Positions 6,605-12,244 of a stretch of DNA of 12,244 nt are shown here, in pieces. The stretch is from Fidelibacterota bacterium UBA2125. GTDB taxonomy: Bacteria > Fidelibacterota > Marinisomatia > Marinisomatales > S15-B10. The notes beneath the pieces are model-generated. The model had not been told where the DNA came from. It saw nothing but the letters and a program-made list of their open reading frames with translations, and searched no databases. The stretch is from positions 1 through 12,244 of the forward strand of contig DCXX01000113.1 of assembly GCA_002329125.1 (NCBI GenBank), written 5' to 3'. Both the position numbers and the translations under genes were made by a program. How positions within the stretch are numbered: the stretch's first letter is position 1; each line of letters begins with the position of its first letter.

Positions 6605-7345
6605 TCATTCGCCGAACTTCACCCACGCCTGCTGGAGATCTTCTGCCGTATCGATCTCGCACCACTCGCTTTCATCGAACTCCACACACTTCAGCGTTAA
6701 ACTTCCGTCGTCAACTGCATCAGCGATGGCCTGCTCATAATAAACATTACGTTCGCCCTTCTGAAGAAGACGATTAAGCCGCGGCAAAACTTTGTCAAAA
6801 AATGAATCGAATGAAAAGTTATACGCATTGACTGTCTTGTAGAGTTTACTAATATCCTCTGGACGATTAGGCGTTGTCTTCAGATAGAACTTTTCAACCA
6901 AATTATCAGAAGCTGTGGTCACTACCGTACCGTCCATCCCATACCTGAAACTGTCTACAGCCATCCGGTTATGGCCCAACAGTCCATCCAGCATGCCATC
7001 AGCGAAAAATAGGTCGCCTTCCAAAAGTAGAAAGTCTTGTTTCAGAAAATCAGTTGCAAGCGCTAGAGAGACAACATTGTTGGTCGTTTCCCACTCTTCG
7101 TTTTCCACATACGTGATGGCGAGATTGCCATAAGAGTTTCCCACCGCGTCTTTGATTATGTCCGCCTTGAAGCCTACCACCAGAATAGCTTCTTCTGTGT
7201 TTAATTTGTCCAGCTGATTCAGTAATCTCAGTAACAGCGGTTCTCCCGCTACTTCAACCATGCATTTTGGGACCCTCTCAGTATAGACTCCTAAACGACT
7301 GCCCGCACCAGCGAGAAGAACTACAGCTTGTTTATGTCCAGTCAA
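6605..7345 (-). CDS. LicC-like cytidylyltransferase (NTP_transferase family), partner of LicD
   Basis: This 246-residue nucleotidyltransferase has the signature VVLLAGAGSRLG (8-19) followed by ERVPKCMVEVAGEPLL, the metal Asp in LLLEGDLFFA (106-115), TNNVVSLALA (88-97) and the C-terminal acidic block EWCEIDTAEDL (227-237). The last two are typical of phosphocholine cytidylyltransferase (LicC) and of aminoethylphosphonate cytidylyltransferases, which make CDP-choline or a CDP-phosphonate from CTP. The start is TTG at 7345, overlapping the licD stop as TTGA; there is no ATG before the signature and no Shine-Dalgarno, so it probably relies on coupling. Being last in the msbA-wecB-licD block, it is the natural supplier of the CDP-activated group used by LicD. 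It is a second, divergent copy of the family seen at 2640-3377. The substrate is unproven. Confidence 0.87.
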   Translation of the reverse strand: MTGHKQAVVLLAGAGSRLGVYTERVPKCMVEVAGEPLLLRLLNQLDKLNTEEAILVVGFKADIIKDAVGNSYGNLAITYVENEEWETTNNVVSLALATDFLKQDFLLLEGDLFFADGMLDGLLGHNRMAVDSFRYGMDGTVVTTASDNLVEKFYLKTTPNRPEDISKLYKTVNAYNFSFDSFFDKVLPRLNRLLQKGERNVYYEQAIADAVDDGSLTLKCVEFDESEWCEIDTAEDLQQAWVKFGE

Positions 7346-7953
7346 TTATTCAGTTCAGGTGAGATGATGGCTCCATCGTCTTTGGTATAATCCCACTCTT
7401 TAACCGGAGTCCGCCAGTCACCGTAACGGAAGGTGAGATAATCTTCAACATCTTTCGGGACGGTATAATCCTTATTTCGAAAGGTGATCACTTTTGTTTC
7501 ATCATAGAAATGAGCCGGAACGGATTTCTTTGTATAGAGCTTGGGCCCGCCGCACGACCAGACGTAATCATTGTCTTGGCGCGTTGCGATGAAACAGTCC
7601 ATGGTCACCTTCCCTTTTTTCAGGAAACCAGCTTTCTGGAAAATTTTAACTATTCTCTTTTCACCTTTTTTCAAAGGTGGGTCGATGAACTCCTGACGAC
7701 GTATCCGGGCAAGATAGCCTGCGAACCGAATTCTCCACATTGCCCGGGGGAGTTTTTTCACATCTGGACGAAAGATGCGCAGATCAAGGTCTGTATCCCA
7801 CGGCAAGAGCCTCTCTTCCCTCACAATTCCTAAAAGCGTTCCGGCGGTGAGGCAATACTTGATGCTGCACTGCTCAAAGATCTCCGTTACAGTCTCCAAT
7901 AATTGGAGAGCTGACTCTGCATTTTCACCCTCCAGTCTGTGCGGTGTTCCCAA
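7342..7953 (-). CDS. LicD/fukutin-family phosphotransferase
   Basis: This 203-residue protein belongs to the LicD family, which transfers phosphocholine or a similar phospho-alcohol from a CDP-donor to sugars of surface glycans. The core motif is CLTAGTLLGIVREERLLPW (34-52), leading into PWDTDLDLRI, whose aspartates bind metal. The C-terminal signature is DYLTFRYGDWRTPVKEW (171-187). The usual PWDDDIDI is here PWDTDLDL, keeping the outer aspartates. Start: TTG at 7953, two bases after the wecB stop, since the catalytic motif begins only about 35 residues in and no upstream ATG exists; no Shine-Dalgarno is visible. Its stop overlaps the start of the LicC-like gene (TTGA), a pairing that mirrors the lic systems of Haemophilus and Streptococcus. 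No choline kinase (licA) or choline permease (licB) is in the window, so the group added may not be choline. Confidence 0.88.
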   Translation of the reverse strand: MGTPHRLEGENAESALQLLETVTEIFEQCSIKYCLTAGTLLGIVREERLLPWDTDLDLRIFRPDVKKLPRAMWRIRFAGYLARIRRQEFIDPPLKKGEKRIVKIFQKAGFLKKGKVTMDCFIATRQDNDYVWSCGGPKLYTKKSVPAHFYDETKVITFRNKDYTVPKDVEDYLTFRYGDWRTPVKEWDYTKDDGAIISPELNN

Positions 7954-7955
7954 AA

Positions 7956-9002
7956 CTAACTGTTCAAAAAATCTTTGATAGAAGCAACAATCCTTTTTGC
8001 AGCTTTCCCATCGCCGTAAGGATTATCGCCATCCCATTCAGGTGAATCGTTTGCCCAGGAGAAATTACTTTCGATGTCAGCACCCACAGTAAGTGCGAAA
8101 CCGGCCTCCACCCCTTCTGGCCGCTCCGTCTGATCACGACACACCAATACCTTTTTCCGAAATGCGGCACACTCTTCCTGAATGCCGCCCGAATCTGATA
8201 TCACAAAGCGAACCTCGCTTAAAAGTCTGAGTAACTCCTCATAAGATAACGGCTCAATGACTTTAACTGATCTAAGAAGATCCCGGTGTTTCACTACTTC
8301 CGGATTAGGATGCATGGGAAAGATGAATTCCAAATCACTGTTAGAAGATGCAAGGTGTTCGATCTGCTGAAACATCCCCGCCATTGTTTCACCAAAGTTT
8401 TCCCGCCTGTGAAGCGTTATTAAAATCTTATCTCCGTATTTCACTGGAAAGTTGTACTTCAGGCAAGCATCCACCACTGTGTTGCCGGTAACAACAGTAC
8501 CGTCACACCCTTCTGCTTCGAGATTTTCTTTTGCAGCGGTGGTGGGTGCCCAGTTGAGCTGTGCGACCCTTGAAATGAGTTGGCGGTTCAGCTCCTCAGG
8601 AAACGGCGCATTTAGATCGTGAGTCCTGAGGCCCGCTTCTACATGCCCCACAGAAATACGCTGGTAGAAAGCGGTGAGGGCCACTGCCGCCGCTGTTGTG
8701 GTGTCCCCTTGAACCACTACCAGCCGGGGAGTTTCGCTCATTAAAAGGGGCTCTGTTTCAGCCATGACGCGCTGCATTACATCCCCTGGCGACTGCCCTT
8801 TTCGCATGATGTCCAATCGAACATGGGGCTCGGGGAGTAAATGCGCCACATCTTCAAACAATTCATCATGCTGGCCTGTAAAAAGTGTTTTAAAAAGGAT
8901 TCCCTCAGCCGCCAGTGACTCAATTACCGACGAAAGTTTGATCACCTCCGGGCGTGTACCGAAGCATACGAGTACATCTGTTCTTTCTTTTGGCTCAGTC
9001 AA
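7956..9002 (-). CDS. wecB: UDP-N-acetylglucosamine 2-epimerase (non-hydrolysing)
   Basis: This GT-B-fold enzyme converts UDP-GlcNAc to UDP-ManNAc, a precursor for ManNAc-containing polysaccharides. Numbering from the chosen start: FGTRPEVIKL (14-23), VQGDTTTAAA with the catalytic-site Asp (about 97-106), GHVEAGLRT (Glu122), PFPEELNR (Glu136), TLHRRENFG (His198), ISDSGGIQEE (about 268-277) and the late NPYGDGKAA. All family catalytic residues are present. I chose TTG 9002 because GGAG sits 6 bases upstream and it overlaps the ABC exporter stop by only 8 bases; this gives 348 residues. An ATG at 9038 and a TTG at 9068 are in frame but would overlap the upstream gene by 44 or 74 bases. No UDP-ManNAc dehydrogenase (wecC) lies in the window, so ManNAc itself may be the sugar used. 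It lies between the exporter and licD in one block. Confidence 0.93.
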   Translation of the reverse strand: MTEPKERTDVLVCFGTRPEVIKLSSVIESLAAEGILFKTLFTGQHDELFEDVAHLLPEPHVRLDIMRKGQSPGDVMQRVMAETEPLLMSETPRLVVVQGDTTTAAAVALTAFYQRISVGHVEAGLRTHDLNAPFPEELNRQLISRVAQLNWAPTTAAKENLEAEGCDGTVVTGNTVVDACLKYNFPVKYGDKILITLHRRENFGETMAGMFQQIEHLASSNSDLEFIFPMHPNPEVVKHRDLLRSVKVIEPLSYEELLRLLSEVRFVISDSGGIQEECAAFRKKVLVCRDQTERPEGVEAGFALTVGADIESNFSWANDSPEWDGDNPYGDGKAAKRIVASIKDFLNS

Positions 9003-10839
9003 CAGTCTCTCCAAAAATTTCACCAAACTGAACTTCATAGAGTTGTTTATAGTGCCCCTCATTCTCAATTAATTCCTCATGCGTACCTGTTTCCACAATT
9101 TTTCCTCTACTGAGAACAATTATTTTGTCCGCGTTCACCACTGTAGAGAGCCGGTGAGCAATGACAAAAACAGTACGATCCTTCATCAGCTTTTCAATGG
9201 CTTCCTGCACCTTTTTTTCAGACTCGCTGTCCAGAGATGAAGTAGCTTCATCCATGATAAGAATGGGCGGATTCTTGAGGAGCGCTCTTGCAATTGCAAG
9301 CCTTTGCCTTTGTCCTCCCGAAAGTTTCACCCCCCGGTCCCCTATGACTGTTTCAAATCCATCAGGCTGTTCCTCGATAAAACTAAGGGCATTAGCGGCT
9401 TCAGCTACTGCCCGGAGCTTTTCTTCAGATATGCCTTCCTGACCATAGACGATATTTTTAGCGATCGTATCATTGAACAGAATGGTTTCCTGCGCAACAA
9501 TACCCATTAGATCGCGGAGAGATAGCTTCTGTATGGATCGAACATCTTTCCCATCAAGCTTAACCGAGCCTTGAGTCACATCGAAAAAACGAGGAATGAG
9601 ATCAGCAATAGTCGATTTTCCGGCACCACTCTCACCCACAACTGCAACAATCTGCCCTCGCTTGATCTCAAAGGAAATACCCTGTACCACATCTCCTTCA
9701 CCATCATCATAGGTAAAATGCACATCCTCGAAAGAGATGGCTCTTTCAAATACGGTAACCTCTTCAGCGTCCGGAGCATCGTTGATAGTTGATTCTGTAT
9801 CCAGAATGGAGTAGACACGTTCCGCTGAGGCGAGAGCTGTCTGCATATCCGCATTGACAGTGTTCAGACTTTTGATGGGATTCAGGATAGAGAATAGCAA
9901 TAGAATAAAACGTATGAAATCCTCCGGTTCCATAGAACTTTTGATGAGAACGTCCTGACCGCCCAGCCAGAGGAGAATGACACCCATAGTAACACCGATC
10001 ATCTCTGTCACAGGTGATGAGGCAAGCCGTACGCTCATCTGGCGCTTTTGGAGACGGTAGTACTTCGCCGTCTCTCCCCGAAATTTCAGCTTCTCGGTCT
10101 TTTCCATGACAAACGCCTTCACAACCCTGATGGCACCAAGCACTTCCTGAAGAATGGATACAATACCGGCAATCTGCTTTGATGATCGTTTCGCCTTACG
10201 GCGAATACTTCCGCCCACCCAAACCATCATTGTTACAGCAGCTGGAAGAATCAGCATAGCGGCTAGTGTGAGCTTCCAGTTTATTAGGAATAAGAGTGTA
10301 AAAAATGTGAGTATGTTGATGGGTTCCACAAGAAGTTTCTGGAAGCTGACGGAGAAAGTCCTCCGCATGGTGGCCACATCGTTCAGAACGATAGATGTGA
10401 GATCACCGGAACGGGTACGATCGAAGAAAGAAAGGGAAAGGGAAGCAAGATGGTCAAAAAGAGAATTTCTCAGATCGGTGATAACTTTGATCTGCATGAG
10501 CCCGGCAAAGAAATTCTTTAGATAGAGGAAAATATTTTTCAGAAAAAAAATAAAGAAAATTGAAAGACACAGTTTCTTGAGAGTCCCCAGGGCCGTAGTG
10601 TCTAAAATCAACCTGTTGGTCCACATCTTCAGTGTCTCGTTCACTGTTTGCTCAGAAGCGGAGAGAAGTTCAGCCTGATTATTCAGAAGTGTTTCGAAAT
10701 CGGTGAGGATATTGCTGATAAAAGAGGCAGTGAGCCAGATGGAGAGGGAATTGAAAAAGACAAAAACCACCGAGGACAGAATGGAAACAAGCAAAAGAAG
10801 CCAGTGGGGTTTGGCGAGTATGAGGACGCGTTTAAACAT
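8995..10839 (-). CDS. MsbA-like ABC exporter (lipid A / lipid-linked glycan flippase type)
   Basis: This 614-residue half-transporter has a fused membrane and ATPase domain and acts as a homodimer in the inner membrane. Hydrophobic segments lie at about 13-40, 92-112, 174-188, 190-208, 282-294 and 307-319, the six-helix exporter core, with an unusually long polar loop (about 46-88) between the first two. The ATPase half has Walker A GESGAGKS (402-409), the Q-loop at Gln450, signature LSGGQ (506-510), Walker B ILIMDE (526-531) with catalytic Glu531, and the H-loop in AHRLS (His562). All are intact. It resembles MsbA and related exporters that flip lipid A or lipid-linked oligosaccharides. It is the first gene of the wecB-licD-licC-like block, which points to export of the modified glycolipid. 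The substrate is inferred. The ATG at 10839 has no clear ribosome-binding site. Confidence 0.92.
   Translation of the reverse strand: MFKRVLILAKPHWLLLLVSILSSVVFVFFNSLSIWLTASFISNILTDFETLLNNQAELLSASEQTVNETLKMWTNRLILDTTALGTLKKLCLSIFFIFFLKNIFLYLKNFFAGLMQIKVITDLRNSLFDHLASLSLSFFDRTRSGDLTSIVLNDVATMRRTFSVSFQKLLVEPINILTFFTLLFLINWKLTLAAMLILPAAVTMMVWVGGSIRRKAKRSSKQIAGIVSILQEVLGAIRVVKAFVMEKTEKLKFRGETAKYYRLQKRQMSVRLASSPVTEMIGVTMGVILLWLGGQDVLIKSSMEPEDFIRFILLLFSILNPIKSLNTVNADMQTALASAERVYSILDTESTINDAPDAEEVTVFERAISFEDVHFTYDDGEGDVVQGISFEIKRGQIVAVVGESGAGKSTIADLIPRFFDVTQGSVKLDGKDVRSIQKLSLRDLMGIVAQETILFNDTIAKNIVYGQEGISEEKLRAVAEAANALSFIEEQPDGFETVIGDRGVKLSGGQRQRLAIARALLKNPPILIMDEATSSLDSESEKKVQEAIEKLMKDRTVFVIAHRLSTVVNADKIIVLSRGKIVETGTHEELIENEGHYKQLYEVQFGEIFGETVD
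9009..9012 (-). promoter_or_regulatory. Shine-Dalgarno (GGAG) deciding the wecB start
   Basis: GGAG on the minus strand lies 6 bases before TTG 9002, inside the 3' end of the exporter gene. It supports the short WecB form, beginning 9 residues before the VLVCFGTRPE block, over the longer in-frame starts at 9038 and 9068. The 9068 TTG also has a GAGGA in front, but those bases encode Glu-Glu in the exporter, so it is probably fortuitous. Confidence 0.55.
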
Positions 10840-10869
10840 AAAGGAAGATGTTGGGATTAATCAGGATTA

Positions 10870-10882
10870 CAGGCTACGCCTG
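10870..10882. repeat. Inverted repeat CAGGC-TAC-GCCTG
   Basis: Perfect 5-base GC-rich arms with a 3-base loop lie 31 bases upstream of the exporter start. In RNA it could form a small hairpin in either leader; as DNA it could be an operator half. It is the first of three inverted repeats in this 170-base divergent spacer. Confidence 0.4.
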
Positions 10883-10930
10883 ACCGCTGATCCGACTTTT
10901 GGGCCATACATTACAGAACTAACCCGCCTA

Positions 10931-10944
10931 GAGGAAGTTTCCTC
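10931..10944. repeat. Inverted repeat GAGGAA-GT-TTCCTC
   Basis: Perfect 6-base arms with a 2-base centre stand mid-way in the exporter/groES-like spacer. The 2-base centre is too small for an RNA loop without opening the inner pair, so a dimeric DNA-binding site is the likelier meaning. Confidence 0.4.
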
Positions 10945-10949
10945 ACATC

Positions 10950-10963
10950 TGTCATATATGACA
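10950..10963. promoter_or_regulatory. Perfect 14-base palindrome TGTCATATATGACA, candidate operator
   Basis: The sequence equals its own reverse complement over 14 bases and lies 46 bases upstream of the groES-like ATG (11010) and about 110 bases upstream of the exporter start. TGTCA/TGACA half-sites 4 bases apart are of a size bound by dimeric helix-turn-helix repressors. It does not match the CIRCE heat-shock operator (TTAGCACTC arms). Which gene it controls, and by what regulator, is unknown. Confidence 0.5.
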
Positions 10964-11009
10964 AATCTATTACTTGATAAGGAAGAAATCATTACTTTTG
11001 CGTGACACG

Positions 11010-11378
11010 ATGCGAGTAGGAAAAAGAAGAATAATCGTAATTGGCGACCGTGTTCTGATACGGCCTGATGAATCGGCGGAAAAATCCCCGGCGGGGCTCT
11101 ACCTTCCACCTACGGTAATGGAAAAAGAGGACGTCTGGGGCGGTGTTGTGGTTGAAGTGGGTCCGGGGCTCCCGGTTTCCGATCCAAACAGAGTAGAGGA
11201 AGAGCCTTGGAAAACTGAAATGGAGAATGTTCGTTACATTCCCCCTCAGGCCGAAACAGGAGATTACGCCCTTTTCCTGAAAAAAGCTTCTGTGGAGATC
11301 AACGTGGAAGAAAAGAAGTACCTCATTGTTCCACAAGCAGCCATACTCGTCATCATCCGCGAGGAACTCACCTCTTAG
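11010..11378 (+). CDS. GroES-like co-chaperonin (Cpn10 fold, variant with long insert)
   Basis: This protein of about 122 residues has the Cpn10 fold. IIVIGDRVLIRPDES is the first strand pair, EKSPAGLYLPP matches the GroES mobile loop that docks on GroEL (hydrophobic tripeptide LYL where IVL/IML is usual), GGVVVEVGPG follows, and GDYALFLKKASVEI and YLIVPQAAILVII close the fold. Between VEVGPG and GDY there is a segment of about 33 residues, with EEEPWKTEMENVRYIPPQAE, longer than the 10-15 residues of ordinary GroES. I believe similar long variants occur in other FCB-group bacteria, from memory only. ATG 11010 begins right before the first strand; TTG 10974 is an in-frame alternative and neither has a good ribosome-binding site. 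No groEL is adjacent, so it may be a secondary co-chaperonin or a stand-alone Cpn10-fold protein. Confidence 0.82.
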   Translation: MRVGKRRIIVIGDRVLIRPDESAEKSPAGLYLPPTVMEKEDVWGGVVVEVGPGLPVSDPNRVEEEPWKTEMENVRYIPPQAETGDYALFLKKASVEINVEEKKYLIVPQAAILVIIREELTS

Positions 11379-11444
11379 GTTTCCGAAACAGTTTCAGAAT
11401 TTAGATGCTAATTCAACCAACCTGTTAAAAGGCCACCTGTACCA

Positions 11445-12244
11445 TTGAATGAGATAACATTTAAAGATTTTGGAGAAAAAGGTAACTGGATCGGTGGGTG
11501 TGATGCTGCTTCAGCTTCATCCCAGAATTTGGATGTGACCACACCGTACTGGGGAAAGAAGATTGCATCAATTCCCCTCTCAGTCGGTGATGACCTTAAC
11601 GCCGCTGTTAAAGCCGCCAGAAAAGCTTGGCCAGCCTGGCTAGATACACCTGTTGGAACAAGAACCCAGGTTATGTTCCAACTCAAATCACTCATGGAGC
11701 GAGATTATGAAGAATTAGCTGAACTCGTGGCTCTGGAAAATGGCAAAACCATACCGGAAGCAAAAGGGAGCATCGACCGTGGTATAGATGTAATCGAATT
11801 CGCCACCTCCTTCACAAACGTCCTGAGAGGTGAAGTGTTGGCTGTATCAAAAGGCGTCAGCTGTGAATCGTTGTACGAACCGATAGGTGTTGTAGCAGGT
11901 ATTACACCGTTCAATTTCCCTGTTATGGTCCCATTATGGATGATCCCCATCGCCATTACAGCGGGCAACTGCTTTATCCTCAAACCGTCAGAACAGACAC
12001 CTCTTTCAGCCATGAAGATGGCTGAACTGATGGGTGAAGCGGGGCTTCCCTCCGGTGTTTTCAGTGTGTTAAACGGCACCAGAGATGCCGTGGAGGCCAT
12101 TACCGATCATCCCAACATTAAGGCTGTGGCTTTTGTTGGATCTTCGAAAGTTGCTGAAATTGTTTATAGTCGAAGCACTGCAAACGGCAAACGGGCACTA
12201 TGTCTTGGCGGTGCAAAAAATCACCTTATTGTTACTCCAGATGC
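11445..12244 (+). CDS. mmsA: CoA-acylating methylmalonate-semialdehyde dehydrogenase, 5' part
   Basis: The N-terminal part (about 266 residues) of an aldehyde dehydrogenase superfamily member runs off the window end. Enzymes of this subgroup oxidise methylmalonate semialdehyde to propionyl-CoA in valine and inositol breakdown. Landmarks are NWIGG, ELVALENGKT, EPIGVVAGITPFNFPVMVPL (family NAD-site region), FILKPSEQTPLSA, AVAFVGSSKVAE and LGGAKNHLIVTPDA; the last is characteristic of MmsA. The catalytic Cys lies beyond the window. The start is uncertain: the frame is open from the TAA at 11409-11411 and contains no early ATG, so TTG 11445 is proposed, with AAAAGG about 13 bases upstream. The region before the first family landmark is short but adequate. 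It follows the groES-like gene by 66 bases on the same strand; a functional link is not evident. Confidence 0.88.
   Translation, partial: MNEITFKDFGEKGNWIGGCDAASASSQNLDVTTPYWGKKIASIPLSVGDDLNAAVKAARKAWPAWLDTPVGTRTQVMFQLKSLMERDYEELAELVALENGKTIPEAKGSIDRGIDVIEFATSFTNVLRGEVLAVSKGVSCESLYEPIGVVAGITPFNFPVMVPLWMIPIAITAGNCFILKPSEQTPLSAMKMAELMGEAGLPSGVFSVLNGTRDAVEAITDHPNIKAVAFVGSSKVAEIVYSRSTANGKRALCLGGAKNHLIVTPD

Noticed and set aside
9003..9068. Longer wecB starts at TTG 9068 and ATG 9038
   Set aside because: They would overlap the exporter gene by 74 or 44 bases and add an N-terminal extension not seen in the family; TTG 9002 has a well-spaced GGAG. They remain possible.
10154..10525. A 123-codon plus-strand open frame inside the exporter gene
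   Set aside because: Antisense to conserved transmembrane coding sequence; the Arg/Ser-rich translation is typical of a shadow frame.
10867..11336. Minus-strand open frames of 80 and 114 codons across the spacer and groES-like gene
   Set aside because: They cover the palindromic spacer and are antisense to the Cpn10 frame; no family motif is visible.
11379..11405. GTTTC-C-GAAAC and GAAAC-A-GTTTC repeats after the groES-like stop as a terminator
   Set aside because: Loops of one base are sterically poor, arms are AT-leaning and no T-run follows; it is more likely a chance repeat.
11705..12100. A 131-codon open frame on the minus strand, with another at 11408-11695
   Set aside because: Both lie opposite the mmsA frame, which matches the aldehyde dehydrogenase family throughout; the minus-strand peptides are low in informative residues.
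1..12244. tRNA, rRNA, CRISPR array, insertion sequence or prophage
   Set aside because: Nearly all bases are taken by recognised genes; no cloverleaf, repeat-spacer pattern, transposase or integrase motif was seen.

Overview
The window reads as a stretch of chromosome from a Gram-negative, diderm heterotroph of moderate GC. The signs are an outer-membrane-type beta-barrel with a signal peptide, a hexameric (type II) citrate synthase, an MsbA-type flippase and a WaaF-type heptosyltransferase. Gene content and the variant GroES look like the FCB/Marinimicrobia neighbourhood of marine bacteria, but that placement is an impression from family resemblance and no search was run. Ribosome-binding sites are patchy: some genes have a clear GGAGG or GGAG, many have none, and several starts appear to be TTG.

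Layout. Bases 1-296 hold the 3' end of a glutamate dehydrogenase, with an in-frame TAA near the window edge. It converges on gltA (citrate synthase, minus strand). A short intergenic stretch with two inverted repeats separates gltA from a divergent porin-like gene. From 2640 to 10839 lies a surface-glycan locus. Its first minus-strand block is tagB/F-like glycerophosphotransferase, then heptosyltransferase, then nucleotidyltransferase. A lone sulfotransferase sits on the plus strand. The second minus-strand block is msbA-like ABC exporter, then wecB, then licD-like phosphotransferase, then a second nucleotidyltransferase, all overlapping or nearly abutting. After a divergent spacer rich in palindromes come a GroES-like co-chaperonin and the 5' part of a CoA-acylating methylmalonate-semialdehyde dehydrogenase, cut off by the window end.

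How they may work together. WecB would supply UDP-ManNAc. The heptosyltransferase-type GT9 would build a core or glycan. The two LicC-type nucleotidyltransferases would make CDP- (or other NDP-) activated alcohols or sugars. LicD and the TagB/F-like enzyme would move phospho-alcohol groups onto the glycan, the sulfotransferase would add sulfate, and the MsbA-like exporter would flip the lipid-linked product. The result would be an envelope glycan carrying phosphodiester and sulfate groups. The families are well supported; the substrates and the integrated pathway are inference. The flanking genes (glutamate dehydrogenase, citrate synthase, GroES-like, mmsA) are central metabolism or housekeeping. 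I see no RNA genes, CRISPR arrays, insertion sequences or prophage genes.
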